Below are positions 1 to 9,495 of a DNA stretch of 64,000 bases, in pieces. Both the position numbers and the translations under genes were made by a program. The first letter of the stretch is position 1. Every line of letters begins with the position of its first letter. Below the pieces are notes generated by a model. It saw nothing but the letters and a program-made list of their open reading frames with translations, had not been told where the DNA came from and searched no databases. The stretch is from NCBI RefSeq assembly GCF_014873145.1, contig NZ_JADBEK010000001.1:3844001-3908000 (forward strand), given 5' to 3'. This DNA comes from Nonomuraea angiospora. GTDB lineage: Bacteria; Actinomycetota; Actinomycetes; Streptosporangiales; Streptosporangiaceae.

Positions 1-1671
1 GCCCAGGAGCTGGACGTGCGCCGCGGCGCGCTCGAAGCGCTCGGCCAGGTCGACCCGTTCCGGCTGCGGCGGGTGGTGGTCGGCCTGCCCGGCGACGTGC
101 ACGAGGCCGACCGGCTGGGCTTCGCCGGGCTCCTGGACCACCGCAGGGCGCAGCCGCGCAAGCCGTACGACAACATGACCGAGGCGCCGCCGCAACCGCG
201 GCCGATGCGCGACCGGCTGCTGCGCAAGACGCAGTGGACCGACCCCGAGGTCCAGGCCTCGATCGCCGACCAGGACACCTGGTACCTGTGGCGCAGCCAG
301 GGGCTCTGGCACCGGGCGTGGGCCGACCAGATGCCCCGCTGGGAGCCGCGCCGCAAGCAGCTCATCCGCGAGGTGCGCGAGTTCACGCAGGTCTTCGTCG
401 AGCACGCCGAGGCCGACGCCGAGCGCTTCGCGCGCCGGGCCGGCGAGCTCTACGAGACCCGCGTGGGCGTCTACCACCTGCTGCCGCCCGCGGGCGCGGA
501 GTCCTTCTACGACGCGGTCGTCCGCCGCTTCGTCGACGTCTTCGTCGCCCGGCAGCAGTTGCGCCCCACCGACGGGGAGGCCGCCGTGGCCAACGCGCTG
601 ATCGGCCCGGACGGCTGGCGGCACGCCTACGACCTGGCCTGGCGCACGGGCAAGCCGGCCGACGCGCTCACCTGGGTGCGCGACCGGCTCAAGCTGGAGG
701 TGAAGAAGCTCTTCAAGGACCAGGACGAGGCCGCCGCGCTGGGCGAGCGGCCGCTGCTGCCCTCCCTGGCCGACATCCTCGCCCAGGCCGCCTCTGGCGG
801 CGGCGACGACCCGCACGTGCGGCAGTTCCAGCTCAAGCTGGCCGACCTGGTGCCGGGCGGCTTCACCCCCGACGGCACCGGCGACCTGAAGGTGCTGGTC
901 TCGTATCCGGCGCCGGCCAAGGACCCGGCCCTCGAACGGTTCCTCAAGGACCGGATCGACCTGCCGGGCGTGCCCGACTTCCGCAACATCGACGCCGACT
1001 CGGTGACCGTGGTGCAGCTGCGCACCTCGATGAGCGTCACCCAGGTCCGCGAGCTGCGCGAAGTGCTGCACAGCTGGGCCGACGCGCTGCGCGACGAACG
1101 GCCGCAGGACCACCTGAAGTGGCGCCAGCGGCTCGGCTACGACTTCGGCTACCTGGCCACGACCGAGGAGCACCGCGTCCGGATCCTGCACCGGCTGCTC
1201 TGCCTGCTGTGGAACGGCCGGGTCAGCGTGGTGGAGGGCGAGCCGAGCTCGCCGTCGCGGATCCGGATCGACGTCGAGGGCGGGTCGATGACGCTCCCGC
1301 TGACCGGGTACGGCAAGGCCTCCTCCTGGCCGAGCATGCTGCGGGCCTACGAGCAGTGGGTGATCGCCGGCGACGAGGAGTTCCGCAGCCTGGTCAGCGA
1401 GCAGCTCATGGACGCCACGCCGAAGGGCCTGGCGGGCGCCCCCAGCGCGCCGGACCCGCTCTACCACCTCGTCACCGGCATGTCCGCCGACCAGCTCGGC
1501 CTGCTGGAGATCATGGTGCCCAAGCTGCCGTCGGGCGCGCGCAACCGCGCCGACCAGCTGATCGCCTTCTGGGCGCACACCCTGCCCGCCGCCCTCGACC
1601 TGCCCTTCGAGCGGGTCGCCGAGGCGGTCGCCTACAACCTGCGCGACCTGGACGCGCTCCTCGGGGAGTGA
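1..1671 (+). CDS. Large protein, 5'-truncated by window edge; possibly C-terminal part of a tubulin-like (Tubulin_2) protein
   Basis: The reading frame is open from the first base, so about 556 C-terminal residues are visible and the N-terminus lies outside the window. The visible part is mostly helical and charged, with no membrane segment, signal peptide or enzyme motif I can name. It is the first visible gene of a five-gene operon; its stop lies 2 bases before the next ATG. Operons with this neighbour set (pseudokinase, TRAFAC GTPase, tail-anchored partner) often begin with a large protein whose N-terminus is tubulin/FtsZ-like. The call rests on that context only, because the GTP-binding domain would be off the edge. 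Confidence is high for a gene and low for the family. Confidence 0.55.
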   Translation, partial: AQELDVRRGALEALGQVDPFRLRRVVVGLPGDVHEADRLGFAGLLDHRRAQPRKPYDNMTEAPPQPRPMRDRLLRKTQWTDPEVQASIADQDTWYLWRSQGLWHRAWADQMPRWEPRRKQLIREVREFTQVFVEHAEADAERFARRAGELYETRVGVYHLLPPAGAESFYDAVVRRFVDVFVARQQLRPTDGEAAVANALIGPDGWRHAYDLAWRTGKPADALTWVRDRLKLEVKKLFKDQDEAAALGERPLLPSLADILAQAASGGGDDPHVRQFQLKLADLVPGGFTPDGTGDLKVLVSYPAPAKDPALERFLKDRIDLPGVPDFRNIDADSVTVVQLRTSMSVTQVRELREVLHSWADALRDERPQDHLKWRQRLGYDFGYLATTEEHRVRILHRLLCLLWNGRVSVVEGEPSSPSRIRIDVEGGSMTLPLTGYGKASSWPSMLRAYEQWVIAGDEEFRSLVSEQLMDATPKGLAGAPSAPDPLYHLVTGMSADQLGLLEIMVPKLPSGARNRADQLIAFWAHTLPAALDLPFERVAEAVAYNLRDLDALLGE

Positions 1672-1673
1672 GC

Positions 1674-3509
1674 ATGGTCGTCGTGCTCGACCTGCGCAAG
1701 GGTGAGCTGGAGCGGCTCGGCGCCCAGGTCCTGGTGGTGGCCGACACCGAACGCCTGGCCGGCGCCCAGCAGGTGCTCCAGGACGTCTTCAGCTCACGCC
1801 TGGTCAGGTCGGTGCTCGTCCTGGCGGTGGGGCCCGACCTGCGCCTGCCCCCCGTCCTCGGCGGGGAGAGCCGCAGGGTGCTCTGGGTGAGCGACCCCTG
1901 CGGCATCCTGTGGAACGCCGACACCGGCGAGGCCGCCCACGGGCCCGGGGTGAGCGCGGAGGCCATCCTGATCGACCTGCTCACCCAGCCGGAGGTCTTC
2001 GACGAGGTGGTCAACAGCCTGGGCGACATCCCATACGGCACCGCCTCGCCCGGCTGGCGCATCGTGGCCGGGCGGATCGACCCCGAGGTGCTCGGCCAGG
2101 CCTTCCGCGAGGTGGCGGAACGCTTCGACGGGCCCGTCCAGCAGGACACGGCCACCTTCAGCTCGCCGCTGGCCACCGCGCTCCCCGTGCTCAGCGGCAC
2201 CGTCGACCTGCCCTCCGACCTCCTCGACGCGCTCGTACCGGACGGCCCGCTGCACCGGCTCCACCGTGACGCCGCCGAGCGGATCGACCAGGCGGTCCGC
2301 GCCCTGGACGACCTCGGCTACGTCCACGACGCCCGCGCCCGGGCCGCGGTCGTCGACAAGGTGATCGCCGCCGGGCGGGCGCTCGCCGAGTTCCGTGACA
2401 CCGTCGCGCGGCTCTTCGAGGAGATCGACCACACCGACGAGAACGCCGCCGAGCGGCTGGCCGCGCACGGGATCAGGTTCACCGTCCCCGCCGACATGGG
2501 CCACGCCCAGATCGCCGGCGAGCTGCGCGCCGACCTGGAGGCGGCCCTGGCCGAGCGCAAGAGCGTGCCGCGGATGGTCTCCCGCTTCCGCCTGCTGGCC
2601 GACCACAGCGCGCCCATCGGCAGCCGCGCCTTCGTCGCCGACCTCTGGCGGGCCTGCCCGGACGAGCTGCTCAACGCGCTGCACGCACCCGCCGAGTTCC
2701 CCGCCACGTTCCTGCCCCGCTTCGTCTTCTGGCGGCGCTCGCGGGCGTGGTGGCGCGAGCAGCTCTCACTCGGGCCGGCCAGGACCGCCCTCGACGACCT
2801 GCGCTCGATGCTCGAACGGGTCGCGGCCAGCGAGTGGATGCTCGGCCAGGCCCGCATGCACACCTCCGACGCCTCCCGCACGCTGGCGGCGGCGCTGAAC
2901 GAGATCTGCGCGCAGGTGTCCTGGACGCTGACCGACTGGAGCAAGGCCGAGACCGGCCAGGCCGCCGCGAGCCCGGCGCTCGACGAGGAGGTCACCGTAC
3001 GATTGCGCGACCGCGGCGGCCAGCTGCGCGAGGTCGTCACCGGCGACCTCGTCGACGCGGTCGCGAGCTGGCTGGAGCCCGCCTGGACCTCCCTCGAGCA
3101 GGGCGCCTACCGGGACGCGCAGGTGGGGCTGGAGCGCCGGGTCGACGAGACGCTGCGGCAGTACCGCTACCACCTGACCCACCGGGGCGTCCAGGAACGC
3201 CCCGACTTCGGCACCGGCGACACGGGCCGCCAGGAGCTCGTCGACGCGGTCTGGCGGCAGTCCCAGCAGGTCGTGCGCGCGCTGCGGGCCCAGGCCAACG
3301 GCCAGATGCTGCAACTGTGCGGCGACCGCGACCTGGCGATGCTGCTGCGGCAGGCGTACGCGGTGCGCTTCGCGCCCAGGGCCGTGCGGGGGCAGGGCAA
3401 CCCGCCCGACGTCGTGTGGACCCGGTCAGGACAGTACGCCGGCACCCTGCGGCTGGTGCCGCTGCGCCCCGGGACGGTCGAGGAGAACTGGAGCGAGGAT
3501 GGAACCTGA
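1674..3509 (+). CDS. Unknown helical protein of the GTPase/pseudokinase operon
   Basis: The protein has 611 residues and starts at an ATG 2 bases after the upstream stop. Its first 70 residues look like an alternating strand/helix fold (VVVLDLRKG..., VLVVADTE..., SVLVLAVGPD...), perhaps a degenerate Rossmann or toprim-like core. The rest is long, charged, mainly helical sequence without signal peptide or transmembrane segment. I recognise no catalytic motif. Its 3' end overlaps the pseudokinase gene by 11 bases, so the two are surely translated together. By position it could be a helical adaptor of the GTPase system. That is inference from context, and the function is unknown. Confidence 0.8.
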   Translation: MVVVLDLRKGELERLGAQVLVVADTERLAGAQQVLQDVFSSRLVRSVLVLAVGPDLRLPPVLGGESRRVLWVSDPCGILWNADTGEAAHGPGVSAEAILIDLLTQPEVFDEVVNSLGDIPYGTASPGWRIVAGRIDPEVLGQAFREVAERFDGPVQQDTATFSSPLATALPVLSGTVDLPSDLLDALVPDGPLHRLHRDAAERIDQAVRALDDLGYVHDARARAAVVDKVIAAGRALAEFRDTVARLFEEIDHTDENAAERLAAHGIRFTVPADMGHAQIAGELRADLEAALAERKSVPRMVSRFRLLADHSAPIGSRAFVADLWRACPDELLNALHAPAEFPATFLPRFVFWRRSRAWWREQLSLGPARTALDDLRSMLERVAASEWMLGQARMHTSDASRTLAAALNEICAQVSWTLTDWSKAETGQAAASPALDEEVTVRLRDRGGQLREVVTGDLVDAVASWLEPAWTSLEQGAYRDAQVGLERRVDETLRQYRYHLTHRGVQERPDFGTGDTGRQELVDAVWRQSQQVVRALRAQANGQMLQLCGDRDLAMLLRQAYAVRFAPRAVRGQGNPPDVVWTRSGQYAGTLRLVPLRPGTVEENWSEDGT

Positions 3510-4476
3510 GCCGCTGACCTTCTTCACTCCCGACGGCGACCGCGTGACCTGGGAGGTGGAGGCGGAGCCGGACCACGACCCCTTCGAGCGCCGGCTGACC
3601 CTCGTCGTCCAGGGCGCCAAGATCGTGCAGCGGCGGGTGCCCCGCGCGGAGGGGCGCGACCGCGACCACCTCTACGAGCTGCTGGAGAACGAGGCCCGGA
3701 TGGGCGCCAGGCTGCTCACCCGGCTGCGGCGGGCCTACCCCGTCGAGCTGCCCCGGCTGATGGGCTACAGCCTGGACGAGGAGGAGCCGTTCGTGCTGCT
3801 CTCCGACTACCGGGGCGAGCCGGTCACCCGCTTCGCCGGGGCGCTCCTGATCGCCGAGCAGCGGGCCCTGCAGGCGAGCCTCTTCCGCGCCGTGCGCATC
3901 CTGTCGGCCTGCGACATCGTCCACCGGCGCATCGACCCCGGCACCGTGCGCTGGGACGGCACCGCCGTGCAGCTCACCGACCTCAGCCACGCCACGCTGG
4001 CCGGCAGCCGCCGGCTGCGGCTGGGAGAGGCCCCCTACGCCGCTCCGGAGCAGCGCGCGGGCACCGGCCGCGCCGCCACCGCCGACGACCTCTGGAGCGC
4101 CGGCATGGTGATCTACCGCACCGTCACCGGGCGCGAGGTCGCCGACCGACCCGACCTCTCCGCCGCCCCGGCGCTGCAGCCCATCCACGACGTCTTCTCC
4201 GGCCAACCGCCGTCGGCGCTGGAGGTGCTCGACCGGCTGCGGGAGCCGGACCCGATGCGCTCCATCCCCGCCGAACCGGACCTGCGGCTCGAGGAGGGCC
4301 GCGTCGCCTTCGACCGGGCCCACGAAGCCAAGCGCGAGACCGAGGCCGAACCACCTCCGGCCGTCACCCGGATCGAGCAGGTGCCGCAGGAGCAGCCGCG
4401 GAAGTGGTGGGCCCGCTGGCTTCCGCTGGCCGTGCTGGCCGCCCTCGTCGTGGTCGTCTGGATGGTGATCCGGTGA
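3499..4476 (+). CDS. Tail-anchored Ser/Thr pseudokinase-like protein
   Basis: This 325-residue protein follows the Hanks kinase C-lobe but lacks the key residues. The catalytic loop reads HRRIDPGT at about 142-149 where HRDLKPxN is expected, so the catalytic Asp, Lys and Asn are all replaced. The metal-binding DFG is DLS at 161-163. An APE-like AAPEQ (181-185) and a DDLWSAGMVIY helix remain. No VAIK lysine is clear in the N-lobe. After a charged linker, residues 302-325 form one C-terminal transmembrane helix, so the domain faces the cytoplasm. The gene overlaps the upstream gene by 11 bases and the downstream GTPase by 4 (GTGA). It is probably a scaffold or nucleotide sensor, not an active kinase. 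Confidence 0.75.
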   Translation: MEPEPLTFFTPDGDRVTWEVEAEPDHDPFERRLTLVVQGAKIVQRRVPRAEGRDRDHLYELLENEARMGARLLTRLRRAYPVELPRLMGYSLDEEEPFVLLSDYRGEPVTRFAGALLIAEQRALQASLFRAVRILSACDIVHRRIDPGTVRWDGTAVQLTDLSHATLAGSRRLRLGEAPYAAPEQRAGTGRAATADDLWSAGMVIYRTVTGREVADRPDLSAAPALQPIHDVFSGQPPSALEVLDRLREPDPMRSIPAEPDLRLEEGRVAFDRAHEAKRETEAEPPPAVTRIEQVPQEQPRKWWARWLPLAVLAALVVVVWMVIR

Positions 4477-5477
4477 TCCTCTGCCCCATCTGCCTGCACG
4501 AGTTCGCCTGGAGCGAGGACGAGCTCTACGAACGCACCCCGGCGGGCCACTACCAGCGGCTCTCCCTGGAGAACGCGAGCGGGGCCCGCCGAGAGGACCT
4601 GCTGCGCGCCGCCCACGTCCGCTGCCCGGCGCCGGTGGCGGACCCGAGCCTCGAACACCACCTGCCCTACACCTACGTACGGCACGGCCGCCCGCTGGTG
4701 ATCGGGCTGGTCGGCGGGCCGGAGACGGGCAAGACCCACCTGCTGGCCTCGATGATCGGCGCCATCGAGCAGGGCGGCCTGCGGCCGTACGGGCTGACCG
4801 CGGACGCGGTGGACATCGAGCGGCACGCCGAGTACGTCAACACGTACGTGCATCCGCTGATGGTGGAGCGGACCGCGCTCTCGCGCACCACCCACCGGGC
4901 CACCGCCGAGCCCGCCGACGCGCTGCTCGTCAACGACGGCCGGCACACCACCGCGGTGGCGTTCTTCGACATCGCCGGCGAGCTGCTGCGCAGCTCCACC
5001 CACGAGGCGACCAGGTTCGTGCCGGCCGTCGGCGGGCTGCTCTTCGTGATCGACGCCGCCACCAGGTCGGCCAGGATGGGCGACGAGTCCTTCCGGGCCG
5101 TGCTCGACCGGCTGCCCAAGAGCGGCGGCCGGCTCGACATCCCCGCCGTCATCGCGGTCACCAAGAGCGACTCGGTGCGCTTCGAGGCGCCGGTCGACAC
5201 GTGGCTGTACGACGAGCCCGACCGGCTGGACCAGGTGGACGTCCTGCGGGAGAGCCGCGACGTCTACGCCTTCCTGCACCGGCGCGGCGCGCAGGCGTGG
5301 CTCAGCCCTTACGACAAATGCCGCAAGTGCACCCTGCATTTCGTCTCGGCGACAGGCTCCGCCCCGGCCGACGGGCGCTTCCCCAGGGGCGTGCGGCCGC
5401 GACGCGTCCTGGCGCCCCTGATCTCGCTCCTCGCGATGACCGGTGTCCTGCGCGGCTATCCGGAGGTGGGGATCTGA
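4473..5477 (+). CDS. TRAFAC-type P-loop GTPase with zinc-binding-like CxxC pairs (DO-GTPase2-like)
   Basis: The start is a GTG overlapping the upstream TGA, giving 334 residues. A complete GTPase motif set is visible: Walker A GGPETGKTH at about 81-89, a G3-like FFDIAGE near 164-170, TKSD at about 230 (G4, base recognition), and SATG near 291 (G5). A CPIC pair sits at residues 4-7 and a second CxxC at 282/285 just before G5; together they could bind zinc. The family best resembles the TRAFAC-clade GTPases of GTPase-associated conflict systems. It ends one base into the next ATG (TGATG). I expect it to be the switch of the operon, acting with the two tail-anchored partners at the membrane. Confidence 0.85.
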   Translation: MILCPICLHEFAWSEDELYERTPAGHYQRLSLENASGARREDLLRAAHVRCPAPVADPSLEHHLPYTYVRHGRPLVIGLVGGPETGKTHLLASMIGAIEQGGLRPYGLTADAVDIERHAEYVNTYVHPLMVERTALSRTTHRATAEPADALLVNDGRHTTAVAFFDIAGELLRSSTHEATRFVPAVGGLLFVIDAATRSARMGDESFRAVLDRLPKSGGRLDIPAVIAVTKSDSVRFEAPVDTWLYDEPDRLDQVDVLRESRDVYAFLHRRGAQAWLSPYDKCRKCTLHFVSATGSAPADGRFPRGVRPRRVLAPLISLLAMTGVLRGYPEVGI

Positions 5478-6886
5478 TGGGGCGTTACTCCAGCGTCGAC
5501 TGGATCCTGTTCGAGTGGGACGAGCGCCGCACCGGCCTCGGCCCCGTGCGCTCCTCCCTGGAGGACACCCGGGGCTGGTACCACCAGCTCGGGCCCTGGC
5601 TCGACCCCGGTCCCGCGCCCGGGGTCAGCCTCTGCCGGCTCATGGTCGACGGGCGCGTGGTGGTGCTGTCGCGCACGCGCACCGGCGGCTCGGACAGCAG
5701 GCGGACCATCCGGGTCCAGGCGTACCTGGGCGGCTCGGCCGCCAACGCCTCGGCGATGCCGAACGTCCGCCAGGCGCTCGCGCTCGCCCCCGGCTGGGGC
5801 TCGTTGCTGCCCGCCGACCCGGAGCCGCTCGACCTGGCCGTGCTGCTGCGCCCCTATGCCGACGCGAGCGCGGCACTCGACCGGCGGGCCCGCGCCGAGG
5901 CGGCGGCGCTCGCGCCGATCGTCTCCGAAGCGCTGCGCGGGCACCGGGAACCGCTGTCGGTGGCGGCCCAGGGGGAGGCCGTCGTGCAGCTGTGGGGGCT
6001 GGTGGACATCCTGGACCTGGTGCTCGGGCGCTATCCGGAGACCTTCTCCACCTACGAGAGCGACGACCTCAAGCAGGGGGCCGAGGTCATCTTCCTGCAG
6101 CAGTGGCCGGGGCCGTCGTCGCGGGCCGCGCACCGGCGGCGCGTGGATCTGCGGGCGCCCGACCAGAGCGACCTGTACGGCGAGATCGCGGCCATGGTCG
6201 TCGCGGCGTACGCGGACCGGCGGCTGCCGGGGCTGGTCAAGCGGCTGCGGATCCACGACGGGATGGCGCTGGAGGAGCGGGTCGAGCTGCTCGGGGCCGC
6301 CCTGCGCGAGCCGCCGAAGCCCGTACCGGCCGAGCCCCGGACACCTCCCCCTCCCGAGCCCGCAGAACCGGCGCCCGCTCCCCCGCCCTCGGCGTCCTCT
6401 CCCCCGCCACCGCCCCCGGCGTCGGCGGTGGCGTCGGGTCCGCGCAGGCGGGTGCCCTCGGAACGGCCCGGCCCCACGCCCGTGCCGCGGGAGGAGACGC
6501 CCGCGCCCGGGCCCAGCGCGCCGGTCTCGCCGCTGGCCCGCCCCGAGGCGCAGCCCGTCGCGGTGCGCGACGCCTTCGACTACTTCCTGGCGGAGCTGGC
6601 GGAGGCGACCACCGCCGGCGCGGCCCGGGGCATCCTGAGGGACGTCCACGCCTGGGCGCGGACGCGCCCGCCCGCCGACGTACGCTCCCGGCTGCACGCC
6701 CTGGTGCCCCAGCTGGAGCGGCTGCTGCCCGACGACGAGGTCAACCCGATCCTGCGCGACCTGCTGGACCCCGACGCCCCCGCCGAGGCCGTCAGGTCCG
6801 CCTGGCTCGATCCCCGCTGGCTCGTCCTGGCCGCGGTCCTGCTGGTCGTGCTCGTCCTCCAGGTCGTGACCACGGTCCTGCGGTGA
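5477..6886 (+). CDS. Tail-anchored GTPase-associated protein with proline-rich linker (GAP1-like N-terminus)
   Basis: The protein has 469 residues in three parts. An N-terminal globular domain (about 1-275, starting with YSSVDWILFEWDER) is followed by a Pro/Ala-rich disordered linker (about 278-361), a short helical domain, and a single hydrophobic C-terminal helix (447-469). There is no signal peptide, so the globular part is cytosolic and membrane-tethered. The N-terminal domain resembles my memory of GTPase-associated protein 1 domains, but only loosely. The start codon overlaps the GTPase stop by one base, so it is the last gene of the operon. It converges with the LuxR gene only 7 bases away. 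Confidence 0.75.
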   Translation: MGRYSSVDWILFEWDERRTGLGPVRSSLEDTRGWYHQLGPWLDPGPAPGVSLCRLMVDGRVVVLSRTRTGGSDSRRTIRVQAYLGGSAANASAMPNVRQALALAPGWGSLLPADPEPLDLAVLLRPYADASAALDRRARAEAAALAPIVSEALRGHREPLSVAAQGEAVVQLWGLVDILDLVLGRYPETFSTYESDDLKQGAEVIFLQQWPGPSSRAAHRRRVDLRAPDQSDLYGEIAAMVVAAYADRRLPGLVKRLRIHDGMALEERVELLGAALREPPKPVPAEPRTPPPPEPAEPAPAPPPSASSPPPPPPASAVASGPRRRVPSERPGPTPVPREETPAPGPSAPVSPLARPEAQPVAVRDAFDYFLAELAEATTAGAARGILRDVHAWARTRPPADVRSRLHALVPQLERLLPDDEVNPILRDLLDPDAPAEAVRSAWLDPRWLVLAAVLLVVLVLQVVTTVLR

Positions 6887-6893
6887 CCGCCGG

Positions 6894-9428
6894 TCAACCG
6901 GCCGGCCGGTTCAGGAGGGCGTCCAGGGCGGCGCGGTCGTTCACCCCGGTCTTGTCGTAGACGGCGTACAGGGTGTTGGCCACGGTGCGGACGGACACGA
7001 AGAGCCGCGCGGCGATCTCGCGGTTGGTCAGCCCCTGCGCGGCCAGCACCGCGATCTCGCGCTGCCGCGGCGTCAGGCTGGGCACGTCGAGGTCCATCAG
7101 CGCGAGCGTGCGGGCGCCCTGGCAGCGGTGCGCGAGCCGCCAGGCCCGGGTCTGCGCCGCCCGCGCCCCGCGCGCCAGCCCGGACTCGCGGTAGCGGGCC
7201 GCCGCCCGCGCCGCCGCCTCGGCCGCGTAGAGCAGCAGGCCGAGCCGCTCGAAACCCTCCGAGACCGCGTCGAGCTCCGCGCCGTCGCGAGCGGCGGCGT
7301 GCCGCGCGAACAGCGCCACCAGCGGGCCGTCCACGTCGAGCGCGGCCAGCCGCGCGGACACCAGGTCGGCGCGGCCCAGCCGGACGACGTCGTGCAGCAG
7401 GAACGGCACGTCGCACGGCAGCGCGCCCTCGGCGCTCTCCAGGCAGAGCTCGACGGCCCCGGCCGCGTCTCCGCGACCGGCCAGCGTCCACGCCCGGGCC
7501 AGGCGCAGCGGCACGACGACGGACGGACCGATCGGCGTCCCCGTCGCCTCCGCCCGCTCCAGCGCCTGCTCGGCCGCCGCGACCTCGCCGAGCAGCGCGT
7601 ACGCGTGCGCCAGCTCGCCCAGGCACGACCCCGCCAGCACGCTGCGATCGGGCAGCCGCGCGGCGGTGTCGCGCGCCCACGCGAGGGCGTCGGTCACCCG
7701 GCCGCGCAGCCGCAGCACGCGGGCCGTCCACGTGCCGAACTCCAGGTTCGCCCGCGTCCAGGTGTGGAAAGGCCCCTCCAGGCCGTACCCCTGCCCGGCG
7801 AACCGCTCGGCGGTGTCCAGATCGCCGAGCAGCAGCGCGGCGTGCGTGGCATGGCCGGTCAAGGCGGCCGAGAGGCTGCGCATGGCGACCGGCTCCTTCG
7901 CCAGGCCCGCGCCCATCTCCGCAGCGTGGGCCAGGCATTCCGCGGCCCGCCCCTGCGCCACCAGGACGGCCGCCTCGGCCCCGCTGATCATTCGCCTGCC
8001 GTGCGGGCTGAACGGGCCCATGTCCCGCGCCCGCGCCATCAGGTCCTCAGAGACGGCGATGTCGCCGGTCAGCGTGGCCAGGACGGCCCGCATGATGAGC
8101 GCCGCCTGCCGCGACTGAACCTCGTGGACGAGCCCGCTGGTCTCCTCCAGGACGGCCCGCGCCCGTGCGACGTCCCCGAGCCCGACGGCCAGGTTCATGG
8201 CCCGCTGCACCCCGAGATCGGTCCGGGCCGTCTCGCCCATCTCCGCCGCCCACGCGGTGGCGAACACCTCCTCGGCCTCGGCGTACCGGTCGGTGTAGAA
8301 CAGCACCGTGCCCAGCGCGGCCAGCGCGGGAGTCCCGCCGCCCGCGGCCACCGCCGCGCGCCCCAGCCGTACGGCCAGCTCCAGGTCCCGGATGACCCGG
8401 GCGCGCTCGCAGCCGGCCAACAGCAGCCCGGGATCGCCGGGCAGGCCGCCGTCCAGCCGCCAGACCGCCACCCTGAGCACGTCCTCGTGCCGCCGCAGCC
8501 CGGCCTCCGAGACCGCCTGCGCCAGGCGGCGCACCATCGTGCGGGCGCGCAGCACGCCGCAGCCGTCCCTGATGACCTCGCCGTACAGGGGGTGCGCGAG
8601 CCGCACCTGGAGCCGCCGGCCGTCCGGCTGCACCGTGACGAGCTGCCGGTCCTCCAGGTGCTGGACGGCGTCGAGCGACCCGAGTGCGGCCAGCAGGTCG
8701 GCGCCGAGCGGCTCGCCGTACGCCAGCAGCTCCAGCACCTCCCGCTCCCGCGCGGTCACCTCGCCGATGCGGCCCGCGACGGTCTCGCGCAGCGTGGGCG
8801 TGATCGTCAGCGGCCCGCTCCACCGCCACACGCCCCCGTCGGCGGCGAGCATGCCCGACAGCACGAGTTCGCGCAGGTAGAGGGCGTTGCCCTGGCTGAC
8901 GCGCCACAGCCGGGCCACGGTCGCCGACTCCACCCGGCCGCCCAGCGCGGCCTCCAGGACGGCCGCCGTCTCCTCCAGGGAGAACGGCTCCAGCTCCAGC
9001 CGCGGCACCAGATCGTCCTTCCACAGCGCGAGCACCGCGTCCGGCACGGGCGTCCGGCTGCGCAGCGTCGCGATCACCCGGGTGCCGTCCCGCGTCACGA
9101 GATGGTGGACGAGCGCGGCGGAGACCGGATCGAGCAGGTGGGCGTCGTCCACCACCAGCACCGGCACGCGCAGCGCGGCGGCCGCCCAGCCCAGCGGGTT
9201 CCCTGCGGGCGGTGTGGCGGGGAGCAGCGGGGCGAAGGCGCCCAGCGGGACCTCCGCCGCGGCCGTGGTGGCCCGCGCCCAGGCGACCCCGTCCAGACCG
9301 CGCACCGCCTGCGCCGCCAGCCGGCTCTTGCCCGTGCCCGGCGGACCGGCCACGACCACGCCCCTGGAGGCGGACCTGATCTCCGACAATTGCGCCGCAC
9401 GCCCGATGAACGGCCAGGAGCCTGCCAC
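6894..9428 (-). CDS. LuxR-family regulator with AAA ATPase and TPR-like region (LAL/MalT type)
   Basis: This large regulator of about 844 residues has a Walker A GPPGTGKS at 28-35 after the typical F-I-G-R-x2-Q/E-L lead-in. A VLVVDDAHLLD Walker B, a long all-helical TPR-like middle and a C-terminal LuxR HTH (TPRQREIAVLAAQGLTNREIA...) follow. It should couple ATP and ligand binding to transcription activation. I chose the GTG that gives VAGSWPFIGR. No Shine-Dalgarno precedes it, so the mRNA may be leaderless; an in-frame ATG at 9485 is the alternative. It is divergent from the APH-type kinase gene. Longer upstream extensions of the frame are only the shadow of that gene. Confidence 0.9.
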   Translation of the reverse strand: MAGSWPFIGRAAQLSEIRSASRGVVVAGPPGTGKSRLAAQAVRGLDGVAWARATTAAAEVPLGAFAPLLPATPPAGNPLGWAAAALRVPVLVVDDAHLLDPVSAALVHHLVTRDGTRVIATLRSRTPVPDAVLALWKDDLVPRLELEPFSLEETAAVLEAALGGRVESATVARLWRVSQGNALYLRELVLSGMLAADGGVWRWSGPLTITPTLRETVAGRIGEVTAREREVLELLAYGEPLGADLLAALGSLDAVQHLEDRQLVTVQPDGRRLQVRLAHPLYGEVIRDGCGVLRARTMVRRLAQAVSEAGLRRHEDVLRVAVWRLDGGLPGDPGLLLAGCERARVIRDLELAVRLGRAAVAAGGGTPALAALGTVLFYTDRYAEAEEVFATAWAAEMGETARTDLGVQRAMNLAVGLGDVARARAVLEETSGLVHEVQSRQAALIMRAVLATLTGDIAVSEDLMARARDMGPFSPHGRRMISGAEAAVLVAQGRAAECLAHAAEMGAGLAKEPVAMRSLSAALTGHATHAALLLGDLDTAERFAGQGYGLEGPFHTWTRANLEFGTWTARVLRLRGRVTDALAWARDTAARLPDRSVLAGSCLGELAHAYALLGEVAAAEQALERAEATGTPIGPSVVVPLRLARAWTLAGRGDAAGAVELCLESAEGALPCDVPFLLHDVVRLGRADLVSARLAALDVDGPLVALFARHAAARDGAELDAVSEGFERLGLLLYAAEAAARAAARYRESGLARGARAAQTRAWRLAHRCQGARTLALMDLDVPSLTPRQREIAVLAAQGLTNREIAARLFVSVRTVANTLYAVYDKTGVNDRAALDALLNRPAG

Positions 9429-9495
9429 GGCGAAAGCGTATTTGAGTAGGCCATGCTCATGCGAGCGAGTTGTCCCGCCCGCCATGCTGGGGCCC

